This document shows positions 23,608 through 32,188 of a DNA stretch of 64,000 bases, piece by piece. The stretch lies in NCBI GenBank assembly GCA_964449465.1, contig CAYVBK010000011.1, positions 62,001 through 126,000 on the forward strand. Reading direction: 5' to 3'. The stretch comes from CAYRXM01 sp964449465 (lineage in GTDB: Bacteria; Chloroflexota; Anaerolineae; JAFGEY01). Within the stretch, counting starts at the first letter, position 1. Every line of letters starts with the position of its first letter. Under the pieces are notes generated by a model, which was not told the DNA's origin, made no database searches, and saw only the letters and a program-made list of their open reading frames with translations. The translations under genes and the position numbers were made by a program.

Positions 23608-25940
23608 AAACCGCAAGGTACCTGGTATCTTTGATCTCCGGTGGTCTGACTCTGGCCGGACTGATCTGGCTGACAGTACAATCGCCTCCTAACGCGACTC
23701 GGCTGGGCAGTATTGGGCTGTTTAGTCTACTGATCATTTTTACCCTCACGTTTGGTGTGCCGTTGGCCGGCGGCTCGGTGTCGTTGATGCCGATGGCAGC
23801 GGTGGCGGCTTGTCTGTCTTTGGGCCTGATTCCGGCAGCTTGGGCGGCATTGACCAGTGCCATCATTCATGGTTGGATCCGTTTTCGTTGGGGTGCCAAG
23901 CTGGGTGAGCCGTCAGAGCAACTCGGCATCCGGCTGGTGGTGGTGACTGCCGCCAATGTCACTATGCATACCCTGAGCATTTTGGGAGGTGGCCTGGTTT
24001 TTCAGTGGCTGGGGAAAACGCTCCCTTTAACCGATGCTTTGCCCCTGATTCCGCTGCTTTTGTTGTGCCTCACCTATTTGGGTATCAACTATGTCATCGC
24101 CGGCTTGCACATTGCTCTACGCGGACGAGCGCCATTCCTGTCTTACATCCGCTTTTTGCCCGGGCTGATATGGTATGAAGGTGCGCCATTGGTTTTTGCG
24201 CCATTAACCGCCATGATCTATATCCGATTGGGTGATGCTTACCTGGTTCTCTTTGCTCTGGCATTGGCCGTCAGTTCGCTGATCGCCCGCAACCTGGCTG
24301 CAACCAGTCGACGCCTGTCACAGCGAATCAAAGAATTGGCCGGCTTGCAAGCGGTAGGACAGGCACTCAGTGCCAGTTTACGCATCGAAACGGTGGTTGA
24401 AGCTATTTATGAGCAGGTATCCCGATTAATGCCAGCGCCCAATTTTTATGTCGCTCTCTATGATGCCGGGCTGGACGAAGTATCATTTGCCCTGAGCATT
24501 GAGACAGGCCAACGAGTTCAGTGGCGACCTCGGCGGGCAGGCAACGGATTGACCGAATATGTGCTGCGCACGCGCCAACCTTTGCTGATCCCTCAAGATG
24601 TACAGGGCTTTATTGAAAAATTGGGCATTACCCCCTTGGGACGACCATCTACCTGCTGGCTGGGAGTGCCGATCGTAGCCGGTGATAGGCCGCTCGGTGT
24701 GATAACACTTCAATCTTATTCAGGACAAGAACAATATACACAGTCGGATGTAGATGTGTTGTATACCATCGCTGCCCAGGCCGCCGTGGCCATTCAAAAT
24801 GCACGTCTTTATGCCCAAACAGACGAGACATTGGCCCGTCGGGTGCAGGAACTGGATTCGATCTTGAGGACAGTGAGCGAGGGCGTTTTGCTTTTGGATT
24901 TGAACGGTCACATCCTGGCGGTCAACCGAACACTGGCTGAATGGCTGGGTATATCTCAATCAGAGTTATCTCAATGCTCATTGAACGATCTGGACATCAA
25001 GGGTTCGCCCGCTCTGATCGTCCAGATTGGTTATACCTGCCAAGATTTTGAAATAGATTGCCAATCTTTGATACAAGGAGATGCTCTCCAAAGACAGGCT
25101 CGAATCACCCTGGAGATGACTCGACATCATGTGGAGCGCACATTGACACCGGTGCGAGATGTATCGAGGCGGATCAACGGATGGTTGTTGGTGTTTCGTG
25201 ATGTGACTCAAGAGGTCGAACTGGATCGGCTGCGGCAGGATACGATGCACATGCTGGTACACGACCTCCGTTCGCCGCTGACAGTGATATTGAGTAGCCT
25301 AGACTTGATGAAACGTGCTTTTGAAAAACAAGACCTCGGCCGTTTTGAACGGCTGCTTCAAATACTCCGTGATGGCGGGATGCGAATGCTGAACATGGTC
25401 AATCAATTGCTGGATATTAGCAAACTGGAGAGTGGCCAATTTGTCATACACCCTCAAGCGGTCGAGGCGGACAAGCTGCTCCAAGAAACACAAGAGCGGC
25501 TGGCGCCTATAGCCGCCCAGGCTCAAATTTCAATCACTGTTTCTGTTGCTCCCCATTTACCGCCTTTGCTGGCAGACCCAGATGTGATAGGACGAGTTTT
25601 GAACAACCTGGTGGATAATGCAATCAAGTTTACTCCCGACGGTGGACGTATTGAACTAGAGGCAGATTATAGCGAAACCACACCCAATGATCTCACAATC
25701 CAGGTCAGTGACACCGGGCCGGGCATTCCGGCCGAGGCCTTGCCCCGATTATTTGAAAAATTCCATCAGGTAGAATCGGTGCAAGGGCGGCGTCAGGGCA
25801 CCGGATTAGGCCTGTCTTTTTGCAAGTTGGCGGTTGAAGCGCACAAAGGCACAATCCGCGTCAAGAGCCAGATGGGGCAAGGTTCGATATTTATCATATC
25901 TCTGCCGTCATATCGCCCATCGCCGGCCTCGGTTGATTGA
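23604..25940 (+). CDS. Hybrid-free sensor histidine kinase (membrane-GAF-PAS)
   Basis: A 778-residue kinase. About six or seven membrane segments (residues 10-235) precede a GAF domain (about 245-400), a PAS domain (415-525), HisKA and HATPase. The phosphorylated His553 is in VHDLRSPLTVILSS. The N box is NNLVDNAIKFTPDGG; the ATP-lid motifs are DTGPGIPAEALPRLFEKF and GTGLGLSFCKLAVEAHKG. GTG 23604 is preferred: GGGAG sits at 23592-23596, seven bases upstream, and it overlaps the DUF362 stop. No response regulator is beside it, so it is an orphan kinase or works with a remote partner. Co-transcription with Fe-S genes may mean redox or nutrient input. Confidence 0.92.
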   Translation: MKTARYLVSLISGGLTLAGLIWLTVQSPPNATRLGSIGLFSLLIIFTLTFGVPLAGGSVSLMPMAAVAACLSLGLIPAAWAALTSAIIHGWIRFRWGAKLGEPSEQLGIRLVVVTAANVTMHTLSILGGGLVFQWLGKTLPLTDALPLIPLLLLCLTYLGINYVIAGLHIALRGRAPFLSYIRFLPGLIWYEGAPLVFAPLTAMIYIRLGDAYLVLFALALAVSSLIARNLAATSRRLSQRIKELAGLQAVGQALSASLRIETVVEAIYEQVSRLMPAPNFYVALYDAGLDEVSFALSIETGQRVQWRPRRAGNGLTEYVLRTRQPLLIPQDVQGFIEKLGITPLGRPSTCWLGVPIVAGDRPLGVITLQSYSGQEQYTQSDVDVLYTIAAQAAVAIQNARLYAQTDETLARRVQELDSILRTVSEGVLLLDLNGHILAVNRTLAEWLGISQSELSQCSLNDLDIKGSPALIVQIGYTCQDFEIDCQSLIQGDALQRQARITLEMTRHHVERTLTPVRDVSRRINGWLLVFRDVTQEVELDRLRQDTMHMLVHDLRSPLTVILSSLDLMKRAFEKQDLGRFERLLQILRDGGMRMLNMVNQLLDISKLESGQFVIHPQAVEADKLLQETQERLAPIAAQAQISITVSVAPHLPPLLADPDVIGRVLNNLVDNAIKFTPDGGRIELEADYSETTPNDLTIQVSDTGPGIPAEALPRLFEKFHQVESVQGRRQGTGLGLSFCKLAVEAHKGTIRVKSQMGQGSIFIISLPSYRPSPASVD

Positions 25941-26162
25941 TTGGCAGCAACCATTCAACCTATGTCTGAATCAGGTTATCGGCGAGCGGAATTCAATGAT
26001 AAAAACCGGTTCCACCGACAAATCCACTTTAAACCTTTGCAAGGGGCACTACTGAACCATTCCCCTTGGACTCTTCTGACAAAAGACTATTTTCACCAGA
26101 GAATGGAGATAATCGAAGAAATTTTAAGTCTATTTATATTCTCGGCAGTCAAACACTTTTTT

Positions 26163-27971
26163 TCAACGGTCTTTGGAGGAACCCTGGGCCGCCACCCCGG
26201 CCAGCGGTAAGGTAAAATAGAAAATGCTGCCCTGCCGCCGCCGTTGGGTTTCGGGGTCTATCCACGGACTGACCGCCCAAATGCGCCCACCGTGCGCCTG
26301 GACGATGTGCTTGGCGATGGCCAGCCCCAACCCGGTGCCGCCGCCACTGCGCGAACGGTCGGCCTTGTAGAACCGCTCAAAGATGCGCGGCAGGTCGTCG
26401 GGCAAGATGCCGATGCCGGTGTCGCGCACGGCCACCTGGAGTTGGTCTCCTTGCACATCGGCCGAAATGAAAATGTGTCCGCCGTTGGGTGTGAATTTGA
26501 TGGCATTGTGCAGCAGGTTGGTCAACACTTGCTGGATACGCTCCGGCTCGGCCAGCACAGGCGGCAGGTCGGTGGGCAGGTCAACGGTTACGTCAAGATC
26601 GGTTCGTTCGGCCTGCGGCTCTAGCCGCTGCCTGGTTTCGTGAATCAGGTCGGCAATATCTACCGGGCGCAAGCGCAAGGGCATTTTTCCCGATTCAATC
26701 CTCGATAATTCAAGCAGTTCTTCGAGCATCTGCGTCAAAGCATCTACTTCGGTTTCCATGCGATCCAAAAACCGCTGCGCCGCCGGCGGGTCTTGCAAGG
26801 CGCCATCGCGCAGGGTCTCGACCAGAGCCTTGATGCCGGCCAGCGGCGTGCGCAGTTCGTGCGAGATGTTGCTGATCAGATCGCGGCGAATGGTCTCCAG
26901 ATGACGCAGACGGGTCAAATCTTGCAGCAAAAACAGATAACCCGGCGCGTCGTCCGATTGAAACGGCTGCACCAGCACCTGCAAGAAAATGCCCTGCACG
27001 CCCATTTCCACCACCGCCATCTGCTCTTGACCGCTCTCGCGGCAGTGCTGCCACAGTTCGATCAACTCGTGATGGCGCGCCACCTGCGCCACCGTGCGCC
27101 CCAAGGCGACCTGCGGGCTGGTTTGCAGCAGGCTGGCCGCTGCCGGATTGATCAACTGGACGAGGCCTTCCTGGTCGGTAATGAAAACGCCGCTGGCGAT
27201 ATGGTCCAGCACTGCCGACAGGCGAATGGTCTCGGCGTTCAGGTCTTTGATGCGGGCGCGCAACTGGGTCGCCATTTCGTTAAAAGCGTGAGCCAGTTGC
27301 CCCACTTCATCTCGAGTGACCGACAACAGATGAACATCCATGTGGCCCTGAGCCATGCGTTCGGCCATCAGGGTCAGGCGGTGCAAGGGCTGAGCGATCA
27401 GGTCGGCAATGAACAGAGCCAGCAAAACCGTCAGCAGAGTGGCCGCCAGCCCTACCAGAAACACCACCTGGTGCAGGCGATTGATCTGTTTATTGATTTC
27501 GTCCAAAGACATAGACAGGCGCAGCACCGCGATAACGCGCGAATTGACCCGCATTGGCACGGCCACATACATCATATCGCTGCGCAGCGTATTGCTGTAT
27601 CGGATGCTGCTGCCCTGGCCTTGCGTCAAGGCTTGCTGCACTTCGGGGCGGTACAGGTGATTTTCCATCACGGCCCAGTCTTCGTGAGAATCGCCCCACA
27701 CCACACCGTTCGGTGCGATCAGGGTGACGCGCATACCGATGATTTGGGCATAATAATCTATGCGCTCATCGAGCATGGCCGGCGGCAGCGACGGCACGGC
27801 AGCGGTTATGGCGTCGGCGATCAGGCGAGCCTGAGCATACAGGCGCGTCTGGAGGTTTTCCTGGTAGACATCGCGCACAAAGTCCGACAGGTAGATGATC
27901 AATAACACCATGATCGTCAGGATCAAGGCGATAAATGGAAAAGCGATTCTCCAACGAATATGACGGAACAT
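26163..27971 (-). CDS. PhoR-like sensor histidine kinase
   Basis: A 602-residue kinase: first membrane segment 13-31, extracytoplasmic sensor to about 165, second segment 170-192, HAMP, PAS (about 250-350), HisKA, HATPase. His371 is in ISHELRTPLAGIKAL. The N box LTNLLHNAIKFTPNGG and lid motifs DTGIGILPDDLPRIFERFYK and GGGTGLGLAIAKHIVQ are intact. It resembles PhoR/VicK. ATG 27971 has AAGGAG nine bases upstream, which excludes TTG 27980. It is downstream of GH42 by 26 bases on the same strand. No response regulator gene is adjacent. Confidence 0.93.
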   Translation of the reverse strand: MFRHIRWRIAFPFIALILTIMVLLIIYLSDFVRDVYQENLQTRLYAQARLIADAITAAVPSLPPAMLDERIDYYAQIIGMRVTLIAPNGVVWGDSHEDWAVMENHLYRPEVQQALTQGQGSSIRYSNTLRSDMMYVAVPMRVNSRVIAVLRLSMSLDEINKQINRLHQVVFLVGLAATLLTVLLALFIADLIAQPLHRLTLMAERMAQGHMDVHLLSVTRDEVGQLAHAFNEMATQLRARIKDLNAETIRLSAVLDHIASGVFITDQEGLVQLINPAAASLLQTSPQVALGRTVAQVARHHELIELWQHCRESGQEQMAVVEMGVQGIFLQVLVQPFQSDDAPGYLFLLQDLTRLRHLETIRRDLISNISHELRTPLAGIKALVETLRDGALQDPPAAQRFLDRMETEVDALTQMLEELLELSRIESGKMPLRLRPVDIADLIHETRQRLEPQAERTDLDVTVDLPTDLPPVLAEPERIQQVLTNLLHNAIKFTPNGGHIFISADVQGDQLQVAVRDTGIGILPDDLPRIFERFYKADRSRSGGGTGLGLAIAKHIVQAHGGRIWAVSPWIDPETQRRRQGSIFYFTLPLAGVAAQGSSKDR

Positions 27972-27997
27972 GATGTTCAACTCCTTTTCGCTGCTCT

Positions 27998-30070
27998 TTA
28001 GGAGCGCGGGGCCAGCACCATCACACCATAGCCATCCAGGGTGATCGGCCCGCTGACCGGGGCGCCGCCGAGCAGATCGTCAAAAGATGTGTCGCCCAGA
28101 TTGATCGAGGCTGGGGCGGCATTAAAATTCATCACAAAGATAAACCGACGCTGCCCATCGCTGCGCATTTGCGCCGAAACGCCAGCGGGCAACGGAACAT
28201 CGAGCGAGTGCAACAGGCCGAGTTTTGAACTCAATGCGCCGTAAAAATCGTTCAAAAAGCGGTCGTCGTTGCGCGAGGCGATGTAATAGGCCTGCCCCTG
28301 CCCGAACGAGTTGACTGTCAAGGCCGGACGGCCGGCATAAAAGTCGGCCTGATAAGTGGCCAGCACCAAAGCCGTTTCGGCATGAATCAGGTCGCAATAG
28401 TCGCGGACCAGGTAATCGCCGCTCAAGCCCAGCTCATTGCCGGCGACGGGACGCACGACGTTGGTATCGCCCTCGTACAGAGCATCAATCTCTTCGGCCC
28501 AGATGCCCAACACCGGGCGCAGCGGGCCGGGCCAGCCGCCCAGAAACACCAGGTCGTTCTCGTCTACGATGCCGCTCCAATAGGTGGCCACAAAAACGCC
28601 GCCGGCGCGTACAAACGCCTCGATCCGCTCGGCTACGCCGGAACGTACCATGTAGAGCATGGGGGCAATCACCAGTTTGTAGCGCAAACGCCCCGACTCG
28701 TCTATCAAGGGCTGCTCCATGTCAATAATGTCGGACGGGATGCCCTGCCGCCAAAAGGCGCGATAGTGCTGTTTGCAGTCGTCCAGACAGCCCTTGTCGC
28801 CGCGGCGCGGCCCCTGGGCATCGTTCAATGCCCAGGCGTTTTCCCAGTCATAGATGATGGCTACATCGGGGCGCACAGTCGTGCCAATGACCGCATCCAG
28901 CTTGTCCAGCTTGCGGCCCAGGTCGGCCACGTCTTGAAACACGCGGGTGTGTTCATGCCCGACATGATCCACTACTGCGCCGTGAAATTTTTCGGCCGAG
29001 CCGCGGCTCTTGCGCCACTGAAAATACTGCACTGTGTCTGAGCCGTGCGCCACAGCTTGCAGCGACGAGAGGGCGTGCATACCCGGTCGCTTGAGTTTGG
29101 CCGATGGCACCCAGTTGGTGGCGCTCGGCACGCTCTCCATCAACATAAAAGGTTGGCCGCCCTTGAGGCTGCGGTTCAGGTCGTGGACAAAAGCCACGTC
29201 GGCGGCCAGGGTCACATCATCGCCCTTGTGCCACATGGGATAGCTGTCCCACGAAATGACATCGAGATGGGGGGCCAACTTCCAATAGTTCAGGCCGGGA
29301 AAGGTGCCCATCATGTTGGTGGTGACGGGAATGTCGGGCGTCCACTGGCGCAGGGCGACAATCTCGTGCCGCATAAAATCTACCGTTTGATCGGTGACAA
29401 ACCGCTTCCAGTCCAGGGTCAGGCCATGCACCGACTGCTCGCCGATGGGACTGGGCGGCTCGATCTGTTCCCAATCGGTATAGGTGTGGCTCCAAAACGC
29501 CGTCCACCAGGCCTGATTGAGGGCATCCAGCGAGCCGTATTTGTTTTTCAGCCAGGCCACAAACGCGGCGCGGCACAAGTCGCAGTGACACTCGCCGCTG
29601 TACTCGTTGGAGAGATGCCAGACAGCCAGGGCGGGATGATCGGCATATCGCCGCGCCAGCAGCGAATTGATGGTCTCGACCTTGTCTCGATAGATGGGCG
29701 AGGTTAGACAGTGATTGTGCCGCCCACCAAACAGATTGCGTCCCCGGTCGGGACGAACGCGCAACACCTCTGGATATTGTCGGGACAGCCAGGCCGGGCG
29801 GGCGCCGCTGGGCGTGGCCAACACGGCCACACCGCCATTTTCGGCAATCATGTCCATCACCCGATCCAGCCAGCCCCACTCAAACTGTCCTTCGGCCGGT
29901 TCGAGACGCGCCCAGGCAAAGATGGCAACGGTCATGGCGTTACAATGCGCCAGTTTCATCAGGCGCATGTCTTGTGACCATATTGCTTCTGGCCATTGAT
30001 CGGGGTTGTAATCGCCGCCGTGCAAAAAATGGGGGAATTTGGGACTGATTGGTGGATATTTTTGAATCAT
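27998..30070 (-). CDS. Beta-galactosidase, GH42
   Basis: A 690-residue cytoplasmic GH42 enzyme hydrolysing terminal beta-galactosides. The acid/base Glu156 is in HLSNEYSGE and the nucleophile Glu312 in FMLMESVPSATNW. The cysteines CHCDLC at 161-166 plus an earlier Cys make the zinc site of this family. Trimerisation and C-terminal beta domains follow to full length. There is no signal peptide, so a transporter must bring in the sugar; none is adjacent. The gene is in an operon with the PEBP lipoprotein upstream (12 bases) and a histidine kinase downstream (26 bases). Confidence 0.95.
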   Translation of the reverse strand: MIQKYPPISPKFPHFLHGGDYNPDQWPEAIWSQDMRLMKLAHCNAMTVAIFAWARLEPAEGQFEWGWLDRVMDMIAENGGVAVLATPSGARPAWLSRQYPEVLRVRPDRGRNLFGGRHNHCLTSPIYRDKVETINSLLARRYADHPALAVWHLSNEYSGECHCDLCRAAFVAWLKNKYGSLDALNQAWWTAFWSHTYTDWEQIEPPSPIGEQSVHGLTLDWKRFVTDQTVDFMRHEIVALRQWTPDIPVTTNMMGTFPGLNYWKLAPHLDVISWDSYPMWHKGDDVTLAADVAFVHDLNRSLKGGQPFMLMESVPSATNWVPSAKLKRPGMHALSSLQAVAHGSDTVQYFQWRKSRGSAEKFHGAVVDHVGHEHTRVFQDVADLGRKLDKLDAVIGTTVRPDVAIIYDWENAWALNDAQGPRRGDKGCLDDCKQHYRAFWRQGIPSDIIDMEQPLIDESGRLRYKLVIAPMLYMVRSGVAERIEAFVRAGGVFVATYWSGIVDENDLVFLGGWPGPLRPVLGIWAEEIDALYEGDTNVVRPVAGNELGLSGDYLVRDYCDLIHAETALVLATYQADFYAGRPALTVNSFGQGQAYYIASRNDDRFLNDFYGALSSKLGLLHSLDVPLPAGVSAQMRSDGQRRFIFVMNFNAAPASINLGDTSFDDLLGGAPVSGPITLDGYGVMVLAPRS

Positions 30071-30082
30071 TGTGTCATCCTT

Positions 30083-30634
30083 TCAATTGGACTGCCGGGT
30101 GTATTTGCCCATCAATTCGGTTTGCGCCAGAATGTGGCCGCGCATGGCTTCTTCCAACTGCTTTTTGCCGGCGCCGGCCTCCAGGTTCAGGATAGTGTCC
30201 AGCGCATAGAGCTTGAAAAAATAACGATGTGTGCCGCCGGGCGGACAGGGACCGCCATAGCCCAACTTTTTCCAACCGTTTTGGCCGTTGTGCGCGCCAT
30301 TGCTCAGTTCGGCATCGGCGGGCAGGACCTGGTCCAGGCTGCGGGCATTGGCCGGCAGATTGTAGAGAACCCAATGCACCCATGTGCCGACCGGTGCATC
30401 GGGATCGTCGGCGATCAGGGCCAGGCTTTGGGTGCCGGCCGGCGGGTCGCTCCATTGCAAAGGCGGCGAAACGTCCTGGCCGTCGCAGGTGTATTGTTTG
30501 GGGATGGGCTGCCCAGCTTCAAAGGCTGGGCTGGTCAGCGACCAATCGGTGGCGGGTGCGGTGGGCGAGGTCGCGGCGCGGCAGCCGCTCAGCAACAGCA
30601 GCAGACACAGAGACAAAAGGATCAACCTGCGCAT
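30083..30634 (-). CDS. YbhB/YbcL-type PEBP family lipoprotein
   Basis: A 183-residue protein with a lipoprotein signal (hydrophobic run ending LLSGC). The PEBP fold is clear: KQYTCDGQDVSPPLQW, IADDPDAPVGTWVHWVLYN and GYGGPCPPGGTHRYFFKLYAL. These proteins bind phosphate-like anions or lipids; the role in bacteria is unclear. ATG 30634 is preferred because GGAGG lies four bases before it and only one base before the ATG at 30637. It leads the operon PEBP, GH42, histidine kinase. Confidence 0.93.
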   Translation of the reverse strand: MRRLILLSLCLLLLLSGCRAATSPTAPATDWSLTSPAFEAGQPIPKQYTCDGQDVSPPLQWSDPPAGTQSLALIADDPDAPVGTWVHWVLYNLPANARSLDQVLPADAELSNGAHNGQNGWKKLGYGGPCPPGGTHRYFFKLYALDTILNLEAGAGKKQLEEAMRGHILAQTELMGKYTRQSN

Positions 30635-30726
30635 CATTCCTCCTTGATACTATAGGACAACGCCGGTTTGGCACATAGGCGTGCCAGGCTCCTCACACCA
30701 AAATCCCGAACCTGTTCAAGCCGTCC

Positions 30727-30782
30727 GGTAGGGGTAGGGCTTGCCCCTACACCGCCCTGGCGGACACAAGGCCCGCCCCTAC
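30727..30782. repeat. GC-rich intergenic repeat overlapping a stop codon
   Basis: GGTAGGGGTAGGGC then TTGCCCCTAC, and a further CCGCCCTGGCGG and CGCCCCTAC, form a compound of inverted repeats. The right end covers the stop codon of the UDP-sugar dehydrogenase (30779-30781). Elements of this GTAGGGGC/GCCCCTAC type are common intergenic repeats in environmental bacteria; I saw no second copy in this window. Confidence 0.5.
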
Positions 30783-32170
30783 TCTGCCAGAGCGCAGGAA
30801 ACGGCATCGAACAAACGGACAATCTTGTCGCGGCCCGTCATGACGGCGCGGGTGGCGTTGCGGGTGTCAATCACCAGGCGGGCATGCTCGACGACCCAGG
30901 CATAGTCATAAGCGCGGTGATCGGAAATGATTACTATGGCGTCGTGTGCAGCCAGCAAGTCGGGAGTGAGCGGCTGCGATTCCATTGCCACATGGGTGGG
31001 GCAAAAGACATCGCCGCCGACGCTGTAATGCGGCACATAGGGATCGTTATAGGCCACCTGCACCCCGCCGCGCAGCAGCAACTCGATCACCCGCTCGGCC
31101 GGCGAATTGCGGGCGTCGTCAATGTCGCGCTTAAAAGCCACGCCCAAAATGAGAATATGCGCCCCGTAAAGCGGACGGCCGCGCTGCCCCAGGGCGCGGG
31201 TGATGTGTTCGACCACGTGATAGGGCATAGATTGATTCACTTCGGCGGCCAGTTCGATAAATTTGGTATAAAAATCAAACTCGCGGGCCTTCCACGACAA
31301 ATAATAGGGGTCTACCGGAATGCAATGCCCTCCCACGCCGGGGCCGGGGTAAAAGGGCATAAAGCCGAATGGCTTGGTGGCGGCGGCCTCTACCACCTGC
31401 CAAAAATCAATGCCCATGCGCTCGGAAAGCAGCGCCAGCTCGTTGACCAGGGCAATGTTGACACTGCGAAAAATGTTTTCCAGCAGCTTGGTCATTTCGG
31501 CGGTACGCGGCGTAGACACAATGTGAACTTGGGGCGTCATTTTTTCCAGCAAAATGGCGGTGAGGCGGGCGCAGCGAGGGGTCAGCCCGCCGACCACTTT
31601 GGGTGTGTTGGAGACATCCCAGCCCTGACTGTTGACCTGGCCGGGGTCAATGCGTTCCGGCGAAAAGGCCAGGCAAAAGTCCACGCCGGCGCGCAGACCG
31701 GTAGCCTCTAAAATGGGCTGCACCACTTCTTCGGTTGTGCCGGGAAAGGTGGTGCTTTGCAGCACCACAAGCTGACCGGCGTGCAGTCGCGGGGCAATGC
31801 CTTGCGCCGCCGATTCGATAAAGCTCAGGTCGGGCGCCTTCATGGCGTCAAAGGGCGTCGGCACACAGATGAACACCACATCAGCCTGACGCACCGCTTC
31901 ATAATCGTTGGTGGGACGAAACAGGCCGCGCGTCACCAGGTCGGCAATCTGCTCAGACGGCACATCGGGGATATAGCTGCGACCCTGACACAAGGCGTCA
32001 ATTTTGCGCCGGTCCAGGTCAAGGCCAATAGTGCGATAGCCGCAGCGAGCAAAACCCACAGCCAGCGGCAGGCCGACATAGCCCTGACCAATCACGCAAA
32101 CCTGGGCGGTACAATCGGCAATTCGGGCTTCCAACAAAGAGCAGGCTGTAGGATGTGTTTGGTTGTTCAT
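30779..32170 (-). CDS. Nucleotide-sugar dehydrogenase (WbpA-like UDP-sugar 6-dehydrogenase)
   Basis: A 463-residue NAD-dependent enzyme oxidising C6 of a UDP-sugar to the uronic acid. The Rossmann motif VCVIGQGYVGLPLAVGFA is at 23-40, the central LLENIFRSVNIALVNELALL at 229-248, and the catalytic Cys283 is in GPGVGGHCIPVDPYYLSW. This last block, with HCIPVDPYYL, suits the UDP-GlcNAc/UDP-GlcA types rather than E. coli Ugd. The product would feed capsule or EPS synthesis. It follows uvrC by 18 bases, which is functionally unexpected but operon-like. Confidence 0.93.
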   Translation of the reverse strand: MNNQTHPTACSLLEARIADCTAQVCVIGQGYVGLPLAVGFARCGYRTIGLDLDRRKIDALCQGRSYIPDVPSEQIADLVTRGLFRPTNDYEAVRQADVVFICVPTPFDAMKAPDLSFIESAAQGIAPRLHAGQLVVLQSTTFPGTTEEVVQPILEATGLRAGVDFCLAFSPERIDPGQVNSQGWDVSNTPKVVGGLTPRCARLTAILLEKMTPQVHIVSTPRTAEMTKLLENIFRSVNIALVNELALLSERMGIDFWQVVEAAATKPFGFMPFYPGPGVGGHCIPVDPYYLSWKAREFDFYTKFIELAAEVNQSMPYHVVEHITRALGQRGRPLYGAHILILGVAFKRDIDDARNSPAERVIELLLRGGVQVAYNDPYVPHYSVGGDVFCPTHVAMESQPLTPDLLAAHDAIVIISDHRAYDYAWVVEHARLVIDTRNATRAVMTGRDKIVRLFDAVSCALAE

Positions 32171-32188
32171 CTTGGTCCTTTCAACATA

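Noticed and set aside
26040..26068. CAAGGGG/CCCCTTG inverted repeat between the two histidine kinases, considered as a terminator
   Set aside because: Seven-bp stem with a 15-base loop and no T-run on either strand.
26150..26180. TTTTTTTCAACGGTCTTTGGAGG considered as a third copy of the 133-bp repeat end
   Set aside because: Only a loose match to the right end, no left arm, and part of it codes for the kinase C-terminus.
26793..27905. 370-codon open frame on the plus strand
   Set aside because: Antisense to the histidine kinase, with His/Gln-rich low-complexity translation; a codon-bias shadow.
30668..31711. 347-codon open frame on the plus strand
   Set aside because: Antisense to the nucleotide-sugar dehydrogenase, whose motifs are complete.
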